From Agrobacterium vitis (GTDB lineage: Bacteria; Pseudomonadota; Alphaproteobacteria; Rhizobiales; Rhizobiaceae), in the NCBI RefSeq assembly GCF_014926405.1, contig NZ_JACXXJ020000003.1, positions 913,001 through 977,000 on the forward strand: 64,000 nucleotides of DNA, read 5' to 3'. The number at the start of each line of letters is the position of its first letter. The stretch's first letter is position 1. Below are positions 8,271-18,431 of this stretch, piece by piece. The notes beneath the pieces are model-generated. The model was not told the DNA's origin and did no database searches. It was given only the letters and a program-made list of their open reading frames with translations. The position numbers were made by a program, and so were the translations under genes.

Positions 8271-10106
8271 CTATCCTACCCTCGTGTCATCCCGCATGAC
8301 CATGTGGCCCGGTGACACCTGTTCATAGCGTCTTTTGGGCGGTTTATAGCCGAGCGGGCGCACCGGGCTTTTCAGCTCTTCGCTGTCCAGATCGCGCCGG
8401 ATATTTCGGCGGGAAGGATCGGGTACCGGCACGGCTTTCATCAGCTTTCGGGTATAGGGATGTTGCGGGTTGGAGAAGACAGCAGCTCTCGGGCCGATCT
8501 CGACGATTTCGCCCAAATACATCACCGCCACCCGGTGGCTGACCCGCTCCACCACCGCCATGTCGTGGGAAATGAACAGAAAAGCGATTTTCAGGCTGGC
8601 TTGCAGATCCATCAGCAGATTGCAGACCTGCGCCTTGATGGACACGTCGAGGGCCGACACACTTTCATCGGCGACGATGACTTTCGGACCCAGCGCCAGC
8701 GCCCGGGCAATGGCAATACGCTGGCGCTGTCCGCCGGAAAACTCGTGCGGATAGCGGTTGGCCATATCGGCGCTGAGGCCCACCCGCTTCATCAGGTCGG
8801 CGGCTTTGTCCCGCGCTTGCCGGTGCGTGGCCAGCCGGTGCGTGGTGATCGGCTCGGCCACCGAAGCACCGACGGTCATACGCGGATTGAGGCTGGCGAA
8901 AGGATCTTGAAAAATCATCTGGATGGAACGGCGCATCCGGTTGATATCGGGGCCCCGCAGGGACAGAACATCATAGCCGTCCAGCTGGACCGAGCCGCTG
9001 AGAGGATCGATCAGCCGCATGACGGAACGTCCGGTGGTCGACTTTCCGCAGCCCGACTCTCCTACAAGCGATAATGTTTCACCCTGGAAAAGATCAAATG
9101 AGACATCCTCGACGGCATGGATCACGCCGGTTTTTCTGCCGAACAACCCACCCTTGATGTCGAAGCGCGTCACCAGATCCCGCACCTGGAGAACCGGCGT
9201 CAGGCCCCGCTCGACAGTATCGGCGACAACCGTAGGCTCCACCCGTTCGCCGGTCGCCATATCCACCACCGGAAAGCGCCGTGGCCAGGCTGCATCGCCC
9301 ATTTCCCCCAGGCGCGGAACCGCAGAGAGCAGGGCGCGGGTATAGGGATGGCGGCCCTTGTGAAAAACATCGCTCGTCGTGCCGGTTTCCACCACATCGC
9401 CGCGAAACATCACCATAGTGCGGTCAGCAATTTCGGCCACGACGCCCATATCATGGGTGATGAACAGCACCGACATGCCCTCTTCCGCCTGCAATTGCTT
9501 GATGAGATCAAGGATTTGGCCCTGAATCGTCACGTCAAGGGCCGTGGTCGGCTCGTCAGCGATCAGGATTTTCGGTTTCAGCGCCAGCGCCATGGCGATC
9601 ATCACCCGCTGGCGCATTCCGCCCGAGAATTGATGCGGATAATCATCAAACCGCGCCCCGGCATTGGGAATGCGAACCTTGTCCAGCAGGTGGATGGTCT
9701 GCGCGCGCGCCTCGCTTTTGGACAGACCACCATGGGCAATCAAGGCCTCGGAAATCTGCCGGCCGATGGTGAAAATCGGATTGAGGCTGGTCATCGGCTC
9801 CTGAAAGATCATCGCCATGTCCCTGCCGCGTACGTTGCGCATGGCCTTTCGGGACAAAGCCATCATATCCCGGCCCTCCAGCATGATCCTCCCGGTCGTC
9901 CGGCTGCTCTGTTCAGCCAGCAGCCGCATGATCGATAGCGATGTCACACTCTTGCCCGAACCGCTCTCGCCGACAATGGCGAGCGTCTCGCCCGCCATCA
10001 CATCGAAAGACACATTGCGGACCACGGTTTTCCAGCGTCCATCCACCAGAAAAGCGGTTTTCAGCCCCTCTACGGACAAGATCGGTGCAGGTGTTTGCGC
10101 GCTCAT
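8271..10106 (-). CDS. Peptide ABC importer, fused double ATPase (GsiA-like)
   Basis: 611 residues holding two complete DppD/DppF-type nucleotide-binding domains. The first has Walker A GESGSGKS at about residue 46 and signature FSGGMRQR; the second has GESGCGKS at about 345 and FSGGQRQR. Each carries an oligopeptide-transporter C-terminal extension. The layout matches E. coli GsiA, the ATPase of the glutathione importer, where one protein replaces the usual DppD and DppF pair. The ATG at 10106 with GAGGA before it was preferred to a start 147 bases upstream inside the preceding gene. It is the last gene of the GntR-binding-protein-permease-GGT operon and would drive that importer. Confidence 0.9.
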   Translation of the reverse strand: MSAQTPAPILSVEGLKTAFLVDGRWKTVVRNVSFDVMAGETLAIVGESGSGKSVTSLSIMRLLAEQSSRTTGRIMLEGRDMMALSRKAMRNVRGRDMAMIFQEPMTSLNPIFTIGRQISEALIAHGGLSKSEARAQTIHLLDKVRIPNAGARFDDYPHQFSGGMRQRVMIAMALALKPKILIADEPTTALDVTIQGQILDLIKQLQAEEGMSVLFITHDMGVVAEIADRTMVMFRGDVVETGTTSDVFHKGRHPYTRALLSAVPRLGEMGDAAWPRRFPVVDMATGERVEPTVVADTVERGLTPVLQVRDLVTRFDIKGGLFGRKTGVIHAVEDVSFDLFQGETLSLVGESGCGKSTTGRSVMRLIDPLSGSVQLDGYDVLSLRGPDINRMRRSIQMIFQDPFASLNPRMTVGASVAEPITTHRLATHRQARDKAADLMKRVGLSADMANRYPHEFSGGQRQRIAIARALALGPKVIVADESVSALDVSIKAQVCNLLMDLQASLKIAFLFISHDMAVVERVSHRVAVMYLGEIVEIGPRAAVFSNPQHPYTRKLMKAVPVPDPSRRNIRRDLDSEELKSPVRPLGYKPPKRRYEQVSPGHMVMRDDTRVG

Positions 10107-10150
10107 GACAGGTCCTCGTTGGTGATCGGGTCTACAGCCCCAGGCGTGAC

Positions 10151-11935
10151 TTATCGTCCAACCGCATAGGCCTGCATCAGCCTTGGCGTTGCTGCGGCCC
10201 GCAACAGTCCATCGGCATCGCGCCGCGCTGCGGTCAATCGGCCGATAGACCATGGTTCGGCAACGGTCAGGGCATGACCGCGTCTGGCCAACTCAGTAAT
10301 CGTCGCCTCCGGGAAATTCTTCTCCACCATCAGGCTGCCCGGCTCACGGGTGCGTGGATAAAACGAACCGGGGAAATGCGAGGTGTGAAACAGCGGCTGA
10401 TCGATAGCCGCCTGAAGATTGAAACCATGGTGGACATAGCGCAGGAAAAACGACAGCTGCCATTGATCCTGCTGGTCCCCGCCCGGCGTGCCAAACGACA
10501 GGGTGGGACGGCCTTCATACAGCGCGATCGATGGCGTCAGGGTGGTGCGCGGGCGTTTGCCCGGTTGCAGCGAGGTGGGCAGGCCGGGTTTGAGCCAGAA
10601 CATCTGCGCCCGTGAATTGAGGCAGAAACCAAGCCCCGGCACAATCGGCGAGGATTGCAGCCAGCCGCCGGATGGCGTGACGGAGACCATATTGCCGTCG
10701 CGGTCGATCACATCGATATGCACGGTGTCGCCGCGCTTTTCGCTCAAATGCGCCATGGTCGGCTCAAACACCGCCCCGGTTTTGGAGGTGGCGCCCAACA
10801 TCTCCATAGTGCGGGTATATTGATCCTCAAAGCCCGCAACCCGGCCCGGCACCAGATCGAAAGACGCCGTCTCGCCGATCAATCCGCGACGCTCCGTGGC
10901 GTAGGCCTCGCTCAGCAAATGCTGCATCGGCACCGTGGCGAAGGCCGGATCGCCATAGTAAATCTCGCGGTCGGCATAGGCCAGCTTCATGGCCTCGGTG
11001 ACGGTGTGAACGAAATCCGGGCCATCCGAGGCCATGGCCGCAATATCGAAGCCTTTCAGGAGGGACAGGGCCTGCAACAGCACCGGTCCCTGCCCCCATG
11101 GTCCGGTCTTGGCCACGGTCCAGCCATGATAATCAAAGGTTTGCGGCTCCTCTATGGTCGCAGACCAACTGGCCATATCGTCAGCCGTCAGCACGCCTTT
11201 GTGACACGCACCGCTCGCATCCATCACTGCCGTGGATTGGACATAGGCATCAATGCGTTCTGCCACAAAACCACGGTAGAAGGCGTCGCGCGCTGCTTCA
11301 ATCTGCGCCTCGCGACCGGATTTGGCCTCGGCTTCCGCAATGATCCGCTTCCAGGTCTCGGCCAGAACCGGATTGGTGAACAGGCTATTCAGCTCCGGGG
11401 CGAAGCCGCCCGGCAACCAGGTCTGGTGCGAGGTTGGCCAATGCTGTTCGAAGAAGCTGCCAAGTCCCTTGATGGTGGCCGAAACTCTGGCCAGAACCGG
11501 GTGGCCTTTTTCGGCATAATAAATGGCTGGCTCCAGCACGTCACGCACGCTCATCGTGCCGTAATCGCGCAGCATCAGCATCCAGCCGTCGAAGGCGCCG
11601 GGTATAACGGTTGCCAGCAGGCCATCGCCGGGAATGAGATCCAGCCCTTCCGCCGTGTAATGCTCGATGGTGGCGCCCGCCGGTGCAGGCCCCTGGGCGC
11701 AGATGACCTCCACCTTGTCCTTCTTTTTCGAATAGATCACGGCAGGCATATCACCGCCCGGACCACACAGATGCGGCTCGACAACTTGCAACACGAAACC
11801 GGTGGCGACGGCAGCATCGAAGGCGTTACCGCCCTTTTCCAGAATGGCCATGCCGACGGCAGAGGCAATCCAGTGGGTGGAGGCAACGACGCCAAAGGTG
11901 CCGAGAATTTCAGGCCGGGTGGTAAAGTCACTCAT
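10151..11935 (-). CDS. Gamma-glutamyltransferase-family Ntn hydrolase, apparently cytoplasmic
   Basis: 594 residues, the length of a GGT precursor. The autoprocessing and catalytic threonine is most likely T404 in the segment GDTVHIDVID, matching the (T)TH-type N-terminus of the GGT small subunit. GPGGD at about 58 and GNAFDAAVAT at about 37 are family motifs of the large subunit. E. coli GGT is periplasmic, but here the N-terminus (MSDFTTRPEILGTFG) shows no signal peptide, so it would act on imported substrate. The gene lies inside a peptide-importer operon, between the permease DppC-like gene and the fused ATPase. Likely substrates are gamma-glutamyl compounds such as glutathione, but acylases and other amidases share this fold. 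Confidence 0.85.
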   Translation of the reverse strand: MSDFTTRPEILGTFGVVASTHWIASAVGMAILEKGGNAFDAAVATGFVLQVVEPHLCGPGGDMPAVIYSKKKDKVEVICAQGPAPAGATIEHYTAEGLDLIPGDGLLATVIPGAFDGWMLMLRDYGTMSVRDVLEPAIYYAEKGHPVLARVSATIKGLGSFFEQHWPTSHQTWLPGGFAPELNSLFTNPVLAETWKRIIAEAEAKSGREAQIEAARDAFYRGFVAERIDAYVQSTAVMDASGACHKGVLTADDMASWSATIEEPQTFDYHGWTVAKTGPWGQGPVLLQALSLLKGFDIAAMASDGPDFVHTVTEAMKLAYADREIYYGDPAFATVPMQHLLSEAYATERRGLIGETASFDLVPGRVAGFEDQYTRTMEMLGATSKTGAVFEPTMAHLSEKRGDTVHIDVIDRDGNMVSVTPSGGWLQSSPIVPGLGFCLNSRAQMFWLKPGLPTSLQPGKRPRTTLTPSIALYEGRPTLSFGTPGGDQQDQWQLSFFLRYVHHGFNLQAAIDQPLFHTSHFPGSFYPRTREPGSLMVEKNFPEATITELARRGHALTVAEPWSIGRLTAARRDADGLLRAAATPRLMQAYAVGR

Positions 11936-11982
11936 AGCGTATATCCCAGAATTGAAATGAAGGTATGTCTTGGCTTTTTGCC

Positions 11983-12852
11983 TCAGGAAGAGCGTGGATC
12001 GAGAACGTCACGCAGCCCATCCCCCAGGAGATTGAAACCGATGACGACCAGAAAAATCGCTCCGCCCGGCCATATGGCCATCCAGGGTGCCTGACTGAGG
12101 AAATTCTTGGCGACATTCAGCATCGAGCCCCAGCTTGGGGCCGGCGGCTGCTGTCCAAGCCCCAGAAAAGACAGGCTGGCCTCGGCGATGATCGCAGTGG
12201 CGACCGTCAGCGTTGCCTGCACCAGAACCGGCGCCAGAATATTGGGAAAGATGTAACGGCTCATGATTGCCACATGCCCAAGGCCGATGGAGCGTGCGCC
12301 CTCCACATAATCTTCCGTTTTCACCGCCAAAACCTGACCACGGCTCAACCGGATGAAGGTTGGCAATGCCGAAAGGCCGATGGCAATCATCGCGTTGGTC
12401 AGACTTGGCCCAAGAAAAGCGGCAAGAGCGATGGCCATGATCAAAAACGGCATTGCCAGGAAGGCCTCGGTGATGCGGGAAATCACCATATCGCTCCAGC
12501 CGCCGAAATAACCGGAGAGGATACCAAGCGGAACACCAAGGATGGTGGCAATCGCCACGGAAAAAATCCCTGCGGCCAGCGAAGCCCGCGCCCCCCAGAT
12601 CATCCTGGACATGATATCGCGGCCAAGGTCATCCGTGCCGAACGGGTGGGCCAGCGACGGTGCCTTGCGAATGGCTGACCAGCTCGACGCTAAGGGATCG
12701 GCGATGGGCAGCAATGGCGCCAGCAGCGCCACCGTAAGAAAGAACAGAATGATCGCCAGACCAACCAACGCTGCCTTGTTGGCTTTCAGTTTGCGCCAGC
12801 CTCTGCCGGATAGGTGGGACGGGCCAGTTGCGGCCCCAGTCATGGCGGTCAT
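11983..12852 (-). CDS. Peptide ABC importer permease (DppC/GsiD type)
   Basis: 289 residues with six membrane helices and the binding-protein-dependent transport loop near residues 180-200 (EGARSIGLGHVAIMSRYIFPN), which docks on the ATPase. An N-terminal OppC-type leader helix precedes the core domain. The start at 12852 overlaps the upstream permease stop by four bases (ATGA), which was preferred over a longer start at 12894. It pairs with the DppB-like permease to form the inner-membrane channel. Confidence 0.92.
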   Translation of the reverse strand: MTAMTGAATGPSHLSGRGWRKLKANKAALVGLAIILFFLTVALLAPLLPIADPLASSWSAIRKAPSLAHPFGTDDLGRDIMSRMIWGARASLAAGIFSVAIATILGVPLGILSGYFGGWSDMVISRITEAFLAMPFLIMAIALAAFLGPSLTNAMIAIGLSALPTFIRLSRGQVLAVKTEDYVEGARSIGLGHVAIMSRYIFPNILAPVLVQATLTVATAIIAEASLSFLGLGQQPPAPSWGSMLNVAKNFLSQAPWMAIWPGGAIFLVVIGFNLLGDGLRDVLDPRSS

Positions 12853-13796
12853 AGGCTGGCCCTCATGCGAGGATTGAGAAGAAGATAGAGACAATCGGCC
12901 ATCAGGTTCATCAGGATGAAGCCGATGGCGGTGCAGAGCACGACGCCCTGGACGACGGCATAGTCGCGATTGAACACCGCATCGACGATCAGCTTGCCAA
13001 AGCCGGGAATGGTGAAAATCTGCTCTGTCAGCACCGCACCGGCCAGCAATTCGCCAAACAGCAAGGCGGTCAGGGTGACGATGGGCAAAACGGCATTGCG
13101 AAAACTATGAGACAGGATAACCGAACGTTCGGGCATGCCCTTGGCGCGAGCGGTGCGCACATAATCCGAACTGAGAACCCCCAGCATGGCCGAGCGCGTG
13201 TGGCGCATGATCGATGCTGCCAAGGCATTGCCGAGCACGAACGACGGCATCAGCATGGTTTTCATCGACATCCATGGGTCGGAAAAGAACGGTTGATAGC
13301 CGGAGGCCGGCAGCCAACCAAGCCGAACCGAAACCAGCAGAATGAGCATGATACCAAGCCAGAAATTCGGGATCGACAGGCCAGACAGCGCCACCACGCT
13401 TGCCAGGTAATCGATCAGCGTATTCTTCTTGACCGCGGCCAGAATGCCGAGGGGAATGCCGAGGGCAAGAGCAAAGATCATCGACATGATGGCCAGTTGG
13501 CAGGTGACGGGCAGTTTCTCGCCGATCAGTTCCAGCACGGGCTGGTTGGTCCGCAATGACATGCCGAGATCACCCTTCAGCGCGGCGCCAAGCCACATTA
13601 CATATTGAACGGGCATCGGATCATTCAGGTGATATTTCTCGCGCAGGCTTTCCATCACCGCGGGATCGCGATCTTCTCCCGCCATAATCAGCACCGGATC
13701 ACCAGGCAGAAGTTTTTGCAGCGAAAAAACGAAGACAGAAATGATCAGCAGCGTCGGTATGGCCAGCAACAGGCGCCGGGCAAGAAAAGTGGGCAT
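12849..13796 (-). CDS. Peptide ABC importer permease (DppB/GsiC type)
   Basis: 315 residues with six membrane helices. The opening (MPTFLARRLLLAIPTLLIISVFVFSL) and the phrase PGDP near residue 32 are typical of DppB/OppB/GsiC. The conserved ATPase-docking loop is YVRTARAKGMPERSVILSHSFRN at about 205-227. It is coupled to the DppC-like gene by a four-base overlap and lies about 100 bases downstream of its binding-protein gene, separated by a hairpin. Confidence 0.92.
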   Translation of the reverse strand: MPTFLARRLLLAIPTLLIISVFVFSLQKLLPGDPVLIMAGEDRDPAVMESLREKYHLNDPMPVQYVMWLGAALKGDLGMSLRTNQPVLELIGEKLPVTCQLAIMSMIFALALGIPLGILAAVKKNTLIDYLASVVALSGLSIPNFWLGIMLILLVSVRLGWLPASGYQPFFSDPWMSMKTMLMPSFVLGNALAASIMRHTRSAMLGVLSSDYVRTARAKGMPERSVILSHSFRNAVLPIVTLTALLFGELLAGAVLTEQIFTIPGFGKLIVDAVFNRDYAVVQGVVLCTAIGFILMNLMADCLYLLLNPRMRASL

Positions 13797-13820
13797 GACG
13801 GTCTCCGCATGAATGAGGCG

Positions 13821-13854
13821 TTTGTGTCAGGCGGCGCAGCTGCCGCCTGACAAA
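13821..13854 (-). terminator. Intercistronic hairpin between binding protein and permeases
   Basis: GTCAGGCGGC and GCCGCCTGAC form a 10-base stem with a 6-base loop, extended by TTTGT and ACAAA on the flanks. There is no T-run. The position, just after the binding-protein gene (minus strand), is where importer operons often carry a hairpin that raises the level of binding-protein mRNA over the permease part. Confidence 0.5.
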
Positions 13855-13896
13855 CATCGCTTCCGGGACAGGATCATCAGAGCGACAAGAAAGACT

Positions 13897-15405
13897 TCAA
13901 TTGGCCTTATGCAGGCCCGTCAGGCGGATCATTCCATCCGGTGACGGCACAAAACCGGTGATCTTCTTGCTGGACGCCCAGAGCCAGGACTGATGACCGA
14001 GATAGATGATCGGCAGGTCGTCATTCAGGATTTCATCGGCCGCATCATATTTCTGCTTGCGCAGGGCGTCGTCGGTGGATTGCCGCGCTTCGTTCAACAG
14101 CGTATCGACGGCGGGATTGCAATATTTGGTATCGTTGATGCCACCCTTGCAGGTGACGAACTGATGCAGATTGCCATCCGGGTCCACGCGCCCGGACCAA
14201 TCCGAACGGCTGATCTGGTAATTTCCAGCCGTTTGCTCGTTGAGCATGGTGGCAAACTCCATCGTCTTCAGCGTCACGTCAAAACCAGCCTCAGCGACCA
14301 TCGATTGCACGACCTGCATCATCTGCAACACCGTCGCGCTGTTGGAAACCTGCAACTCAATCGGCACCCGGTCAAATCCAGCGGCTTTGATCAGGGCTTT
14401 TGCCTTTTCGACATCGCGGGCAGGCACGGGAATCCGCTTGTCATACCAGGGGCTGACAGGCGGAAAGGGCTGATTGCCCGCCAGAGCCGTCCCCTCAAAG
14501 ACGATCTGATTCAGTGCTTCGCGATCGATGGCCAGCGAGAAGGCCTGCCGCAGGCGCTTGTCCTTGCCAAGCGGGTTGTTGGCGCGAGGACCATTGCCGA
14601 TATTAACATACATCGCCATGTAACCAACGCCCACTGCCTGTTCAAAGTCCAGCTTCCCATCGGATTTGATGGATGCGGCATCGGTGGGCGCCACCCGCTC
14701 AATCATATCGAGATCACCGGAGCGCAAATTGGCGAGGCGCACCGTGCTATCGACAATCGGCAGATAGGTGAGCTTGTTGATGAAGATCTGATCCTTGTTC
14801 CAGTAATCGGCAAATTTCTCCAGCACGATCCGGTCCTGCTGCACCCGCTCGACGAATTTGAACGGCCCGGCGCAAACGGGATGGCTGCCGAAATTGGCTC
14901 CCAATTCCTTGGCGGCCTTGGGCGAGACGATCATCCCGGCCCGGTCGGACAATTGCGCCAGCAGTGTCGAATCCGGGGCCTTGAGGGTGAATTTCACCGT
15001 ATCGCTGCCGATAGCCTCGACCTTTTCAACCGAGGCAAGCTCGCTCTTGCGCCGCGATTCCGCCATGGTCATGTTGCGCGGGATGGTGGCGACAACCGCT
15101 TCGGCGTTGAGGGGTGTTTCATCGTGAAATTTCACGCCCTGGCGCAGCGTCATGGTTAAAACCTTGCCACCCTCGCTCCAGGCCCAGCCGGTGGCAAGCT
15201 GCGGGATGATTTTCAGGTCGGGCGAGACATCGACCAGTTTGTCGCACATTGCCGTGTAGACGATGCGCCCCACGAAGGTGCGCGACTGCGCCGGATCGAG
15301 AACGTCAGGGTCTTCCGACAAGCCGATCTTCAGGTCTGCGGCCATCACAGGTGCGGCAAAAGCGGCGGTGACGAGCAGCGCGGTCAAAACTCTGTTCAGT
15401 TTCAT
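13897..15405 (-). CDS. Peptide ABC importer substrate-binding protein (family 5, canonical order)
   Basis: 502 residues with a Sec signal peptide (MKLNRVLTALLVTAAFAAPVMA). It has the normal order of family 5 binding proteins: LKIGLSEDPDVLDPAQ at the start, then LRQGVKFHDETPLNAEAV, then DTVKFTLKAPDSTLLAQL and further on RQAFSLAIDREALNQIV. It delivers peptides, or another family 5 ligand such as glutathione, to the permease pair downstream. GAGGGGAAT precedes the ATG at 15405. It follows the GntR gene by 51 bases and is probably cotranscribed with it. Confidence 0.92.
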   Translation of the reverse strand: MKLNRVLTALLVTAAFAAPVMAADLKIGLSEDPDVLDPAQSRTFVGRIVYTAMCDKLVDVSPDLKIIPQLATGWAWSEGGKVLTMTLRQGVKFHDETPLNAEAVVATIPRNMTMAESRRKSELASVEKVEAIGSDTVKFTLKAPDSTLLAQLSDRAGMIVSPKAAKELGANFGSHPVCAGPFKFVERVQQDRIVLEKFADYWNKDQIFINKLTYLPIVDSTVRLANLRSGDLDMIERVAPTDAASIKSDGKLDFEQAVGVGYMAMYVNIGNGPRANNPLGKDKRLRQAFSLAIDREALNQIVFEGTALAGNQPFPPVSPWYDKRIPVPARDVEKAKALIKAAGFDRVPIELQVSNSATVLQMMQVVQSMVAEAGFDVTLKTMEFATMLNEQTAGNYQISRSDWSGRVDPDGNLHQFVTCKGGINDTKYCNPAVDTLLNEARQSTDDALRKQKYDAADEILNDDLPIIYLGHQSWLWASSKKITGFVPSPDGMIRLTGLHKAN

Positions 15406-15456
15406 GCCATTCCCCTCATTGTTGTTTTTATGCTGATGATAGGCAGTTCTTGGCCG

Positions 15457-16173
15457 TCATGCCTCTGCGAGGTGGACGGCGGTATCGATCGAGGTAATGC
15501 GGATCAGGCTCTCTTGCAGGGTGAGAAGGTGGACCCGCATGGCTTCGCCGGCTCCGATCGGGTCGCGCGATGCAATCCGATCGATAATGGCGAGATGCTG
15601 GCCATGGGTGACTGGACGAGTTTGGGCAAACGCCCGCGCCTGTTCACGAATATTCTGCCAGGCCGGGTCCTGCCGCGTCCGGTTCATCACATCGAACAAC
15701 GCCAGGAAAAGGCTGTTACCAGCGCATTGGGCAATCTTTCGATGCAGCGCCCCATCCCAAAGCTCCCGCCCATCGGCATCCTTGCTGGCGCCGATCTTTG
15801 CGACAAGATCATACATGGCCTGCACATCTGTCGCATTGGCACGCAGAGCCGCCAACTGCGCCAGTTGCGGCTCAAGCCGGAGACGCACTTCCATGACTTC
15901 CAACGGATCGGTTCCAGCAACCAAGGCACCGACATAGTCATCAAATGCGTCAGGGCGCGCACCGGCAAACGTGCCAGACCCCTGCCGCCGCCAGATTAGC
16001 CCTTCTGCTTCCAGAACCTCAAGGGCCCGGCGAACGGAACGGCGGCCAAGACAAAGCTCCTCGCACAATGACCGCTCTGTCGGCAGTTTCTCGCCTGCAC
16101 TGAACCGGCCAGAGCTCAGCAGTTCACGCAATTTGTTGAGGGCGAGATTGGAATTGTCGTGATCGTCAATCAT
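15457..16173 (-). CDS. GntR-family regulator, FadR/FCD type, of the GsiA-like operon
   Basis: About 238 residues: an N-terminal winged helix (LNKLRELLSSGRFSAGEKLPTERSLCEEL, with RRSVRRALEVLEAEGLI as recognition helix) and an all-helical FCD ligand domain from about residue 75. FCD proteins bind small organic acids or peptide-derived ligands. It heads the minus-strand operon for peptide uptake and gamma-glutamyl hydrolysis. A perfect 16-base palindrome lies three bases before the ATG at 16173. An alternative ATG at 16206 and a TTG at 16233 are in frame; none has a good ribosome site, so the start is uncertain. Confidence 0.87.
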   Translation of the reverse strand: MIDDHDNSNLALNKLRELLSSGRFSAGEKLPTERSLCEELCLGRRSVRRALEVLEAEGLIWRRQGSGTFAGARPDAFDDYVGALVAGTDPLEVMEVRLRLEPQLAQLAALRANATDVQAMYDLVAKIGASKDADGRELWDGALHRKIAQCAGNSLFLALFDVMNRTRQDPAWQNIREQARAFAQTRPVTHGQHLAIIDRIASRDPIGAGEAMRVHLLTLQESLIRITSIDTAVHLAEA

Positions 16174-16175
16174 GC

Positions 16176-16204
16176 ATTGGTTCGAACCAATTGATAATTG
16201 GTTC
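16176..16204. promoter_or_regulatory. Palindromic operator at the GntR gene start
   Basis: ATTGGTTCGAACCAAT (16176-16191) is a perfect 16-base palindrome, followed after four bases by a further half site ATTGGTTC (16196-16203). It lies at the 5' end of the GntR gene, where FCD regulators commonly bind their own promoter. Probable autoregulation of the whole importer operon is inferred. Confidence 0.65.
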
Positions 16205-16289
16205 ATACTCAGACGAACGAAGAGATGAGTCAATCCGACTCTGCATATTTTTTCATGCTGCTTTTATTTTAGGCAGACAGATACTGTCC

Positions 16290-17435
16290 TTATCCTGACC
16301 AAGGCTCCGTCGGCCCCTTGGCGGGCTGGGTAAACCATTTCGGCCCATCGGAGGTCATGTAAATGATGTCTTCCAGACGCAGGCCAAATTGTCCGGGCAG
16401 GACAATCATCGGCTCGCAGGAAAAGCACATTCCCTCTTCAAGACGCACAGTATTGCCGCGCACGATATAGGGCTCCTCATGTCCCTCAAGACCAAGACCA
16501 TGACCAGCGCGGTGGGGCAGTCCGGGAAGCTGGTAATCCGGGCCGAGGCCGTGGCGGGTCAGCACGTCGCGGGCGGCATCATCCAGGCTACCACAGGTCG
16601 CGCCAATCCGGGCCGCATCGAAAACCGCCTGCTGCGCCGCCCGCTCAATCGCCCATATGCGGGCAAACTCGGCAGTTGGCTCCTCCAGCATATAGGTGCG
16701 GGTAATGTCGGAGTTATAGCCATCAATGCGGCAGCCGGTATCGACCAACACCACATCGCCCGGCTGGTAATATTGCTCGCCATCCGCCCCATGCGGCAAG
16801 GACGTGGTCTCGCCAAAGGAAACGATGCAGAAGGTGGAGCCGTTGCTGGCGCCTAGCCGTCGGTGTTCGTCATCAATAAAGCGCACGACCTCCGAGGCGG
16901 CAATGCCGGGCCGGATCATGGCATGCGCTTTGCGCTGCACATCCAGGGTCAAGTTCATCGCATATTGGATGATGGCGATTTCAGTGGCGGATTTTCGCAG
17001 GCGCTGACCGCGCAGCAGCGGTCCCCCATCGATCAGCCGATCTGCTGCTATTTCGCGCTTTAGGGCATTGTAGACGAAAAGCGGCACGGAATCGTCGACC
17101 GCAAGCGTGCCACCGTGTGGCATGAAGGACGCGACAAGGGCGGCGCTGCTTTCATCTTCTTCCCACACCCTGATATCGCCGGGAAGATGCGGCAATGTCT
17201 CCACCCGGCTGCGCTCAAAGCCCGGCACCACATAAACGAGATCCGATGCTGTAATCACCGCCCCCACAAGTCGCTCACTGCCATGCCAGACCAGCCCGGT
17301 GAAATAGCGCAGGCTCTCGGTGGAGCCGATCAGCACGGCGCCGATATCCTTTTCCGCCATGGTCTTTCGAAGGGCCTCTAACCGGAGAACCCGCTCTTCC
17401 ATGGGGATTTTCGGGGCTGATAGACGTGAGGACAT
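16290..17435 (-). CDS. M24-family metallopeptidase (Xaa-Pro aminopeptidase/dipeptidase type)
   Basis: 381 residues with a creatinase-like N-terminal domain (about 10-140) and a pita-bread catalytic domain. The five metal ligands are all visible: D232 and D243 in VDTGCRIDGYNSDITRTYM, H312 in GHGLGLEGHEE, E341 in CEPMI and E355 in RLEDI. It is therefore probably an active cytoplasmic aminopeptidase or prolidase using two metal ions. It is the last gene of the second peptide-importer operon, 21 bases after the DppF-like ATPase, and would cleave imported peptides. Creatinase-like hydrolysis is an alternative. Confidence 0.9.
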   Translation of the reverse strand: MSSRLSAPKIPMEERVLRLEALRKTMAEKDIGAVLIGSTESLRYFTGLVWHGSERLVGAVITASDLVYVVPGFERSRVETLPHLPGDIRVWEEDESSAALVASFMPHGGTLAVDDSVPLFVYNALKREIAADRLIDGGPLLRGQRLRKSATEIAIIQYAMNLTLDVQRKAHAMIRPGIAASEVVRFIDDEHRRLGASNGSTFCIVSFGETTSLPHGADGEQYYQPGDVVLVDTGCRIDGYNSDITRTYMLEEPTAEFARIWAIERAAQQAVFDAARIGATCGSLDDAARDVLTRHGLGPDYQLPGLPHRAGHGLGLEGHEEPYIVRGNTVRLEEGMCFSCEPMIVLPGQFGLRLEDIIYMTSDGPKWFTQPAKGPTEPWSG

Positions 17436-17456
17436 GGTCTGTTTCCCTGGTATAAT

Positions 17457-18427
<971 letters not shown>

Positions 18428-18431
<4 letters not shown>

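Noticed and set aside
10655..12094. 479-codon open frame on the plus strand
   Set aside because: Fully antisense to the GGT-like gene, with low-complexity His/Gly/Arg-rich translation, no ribosome site and no family resemblance; an effect of high GC third positions.
13993..15159. 388-codon plus-strand frame
   Set aside because: Antisense to the canonical family 5 binding-protein gene, which has signal peptide and clear motifs.
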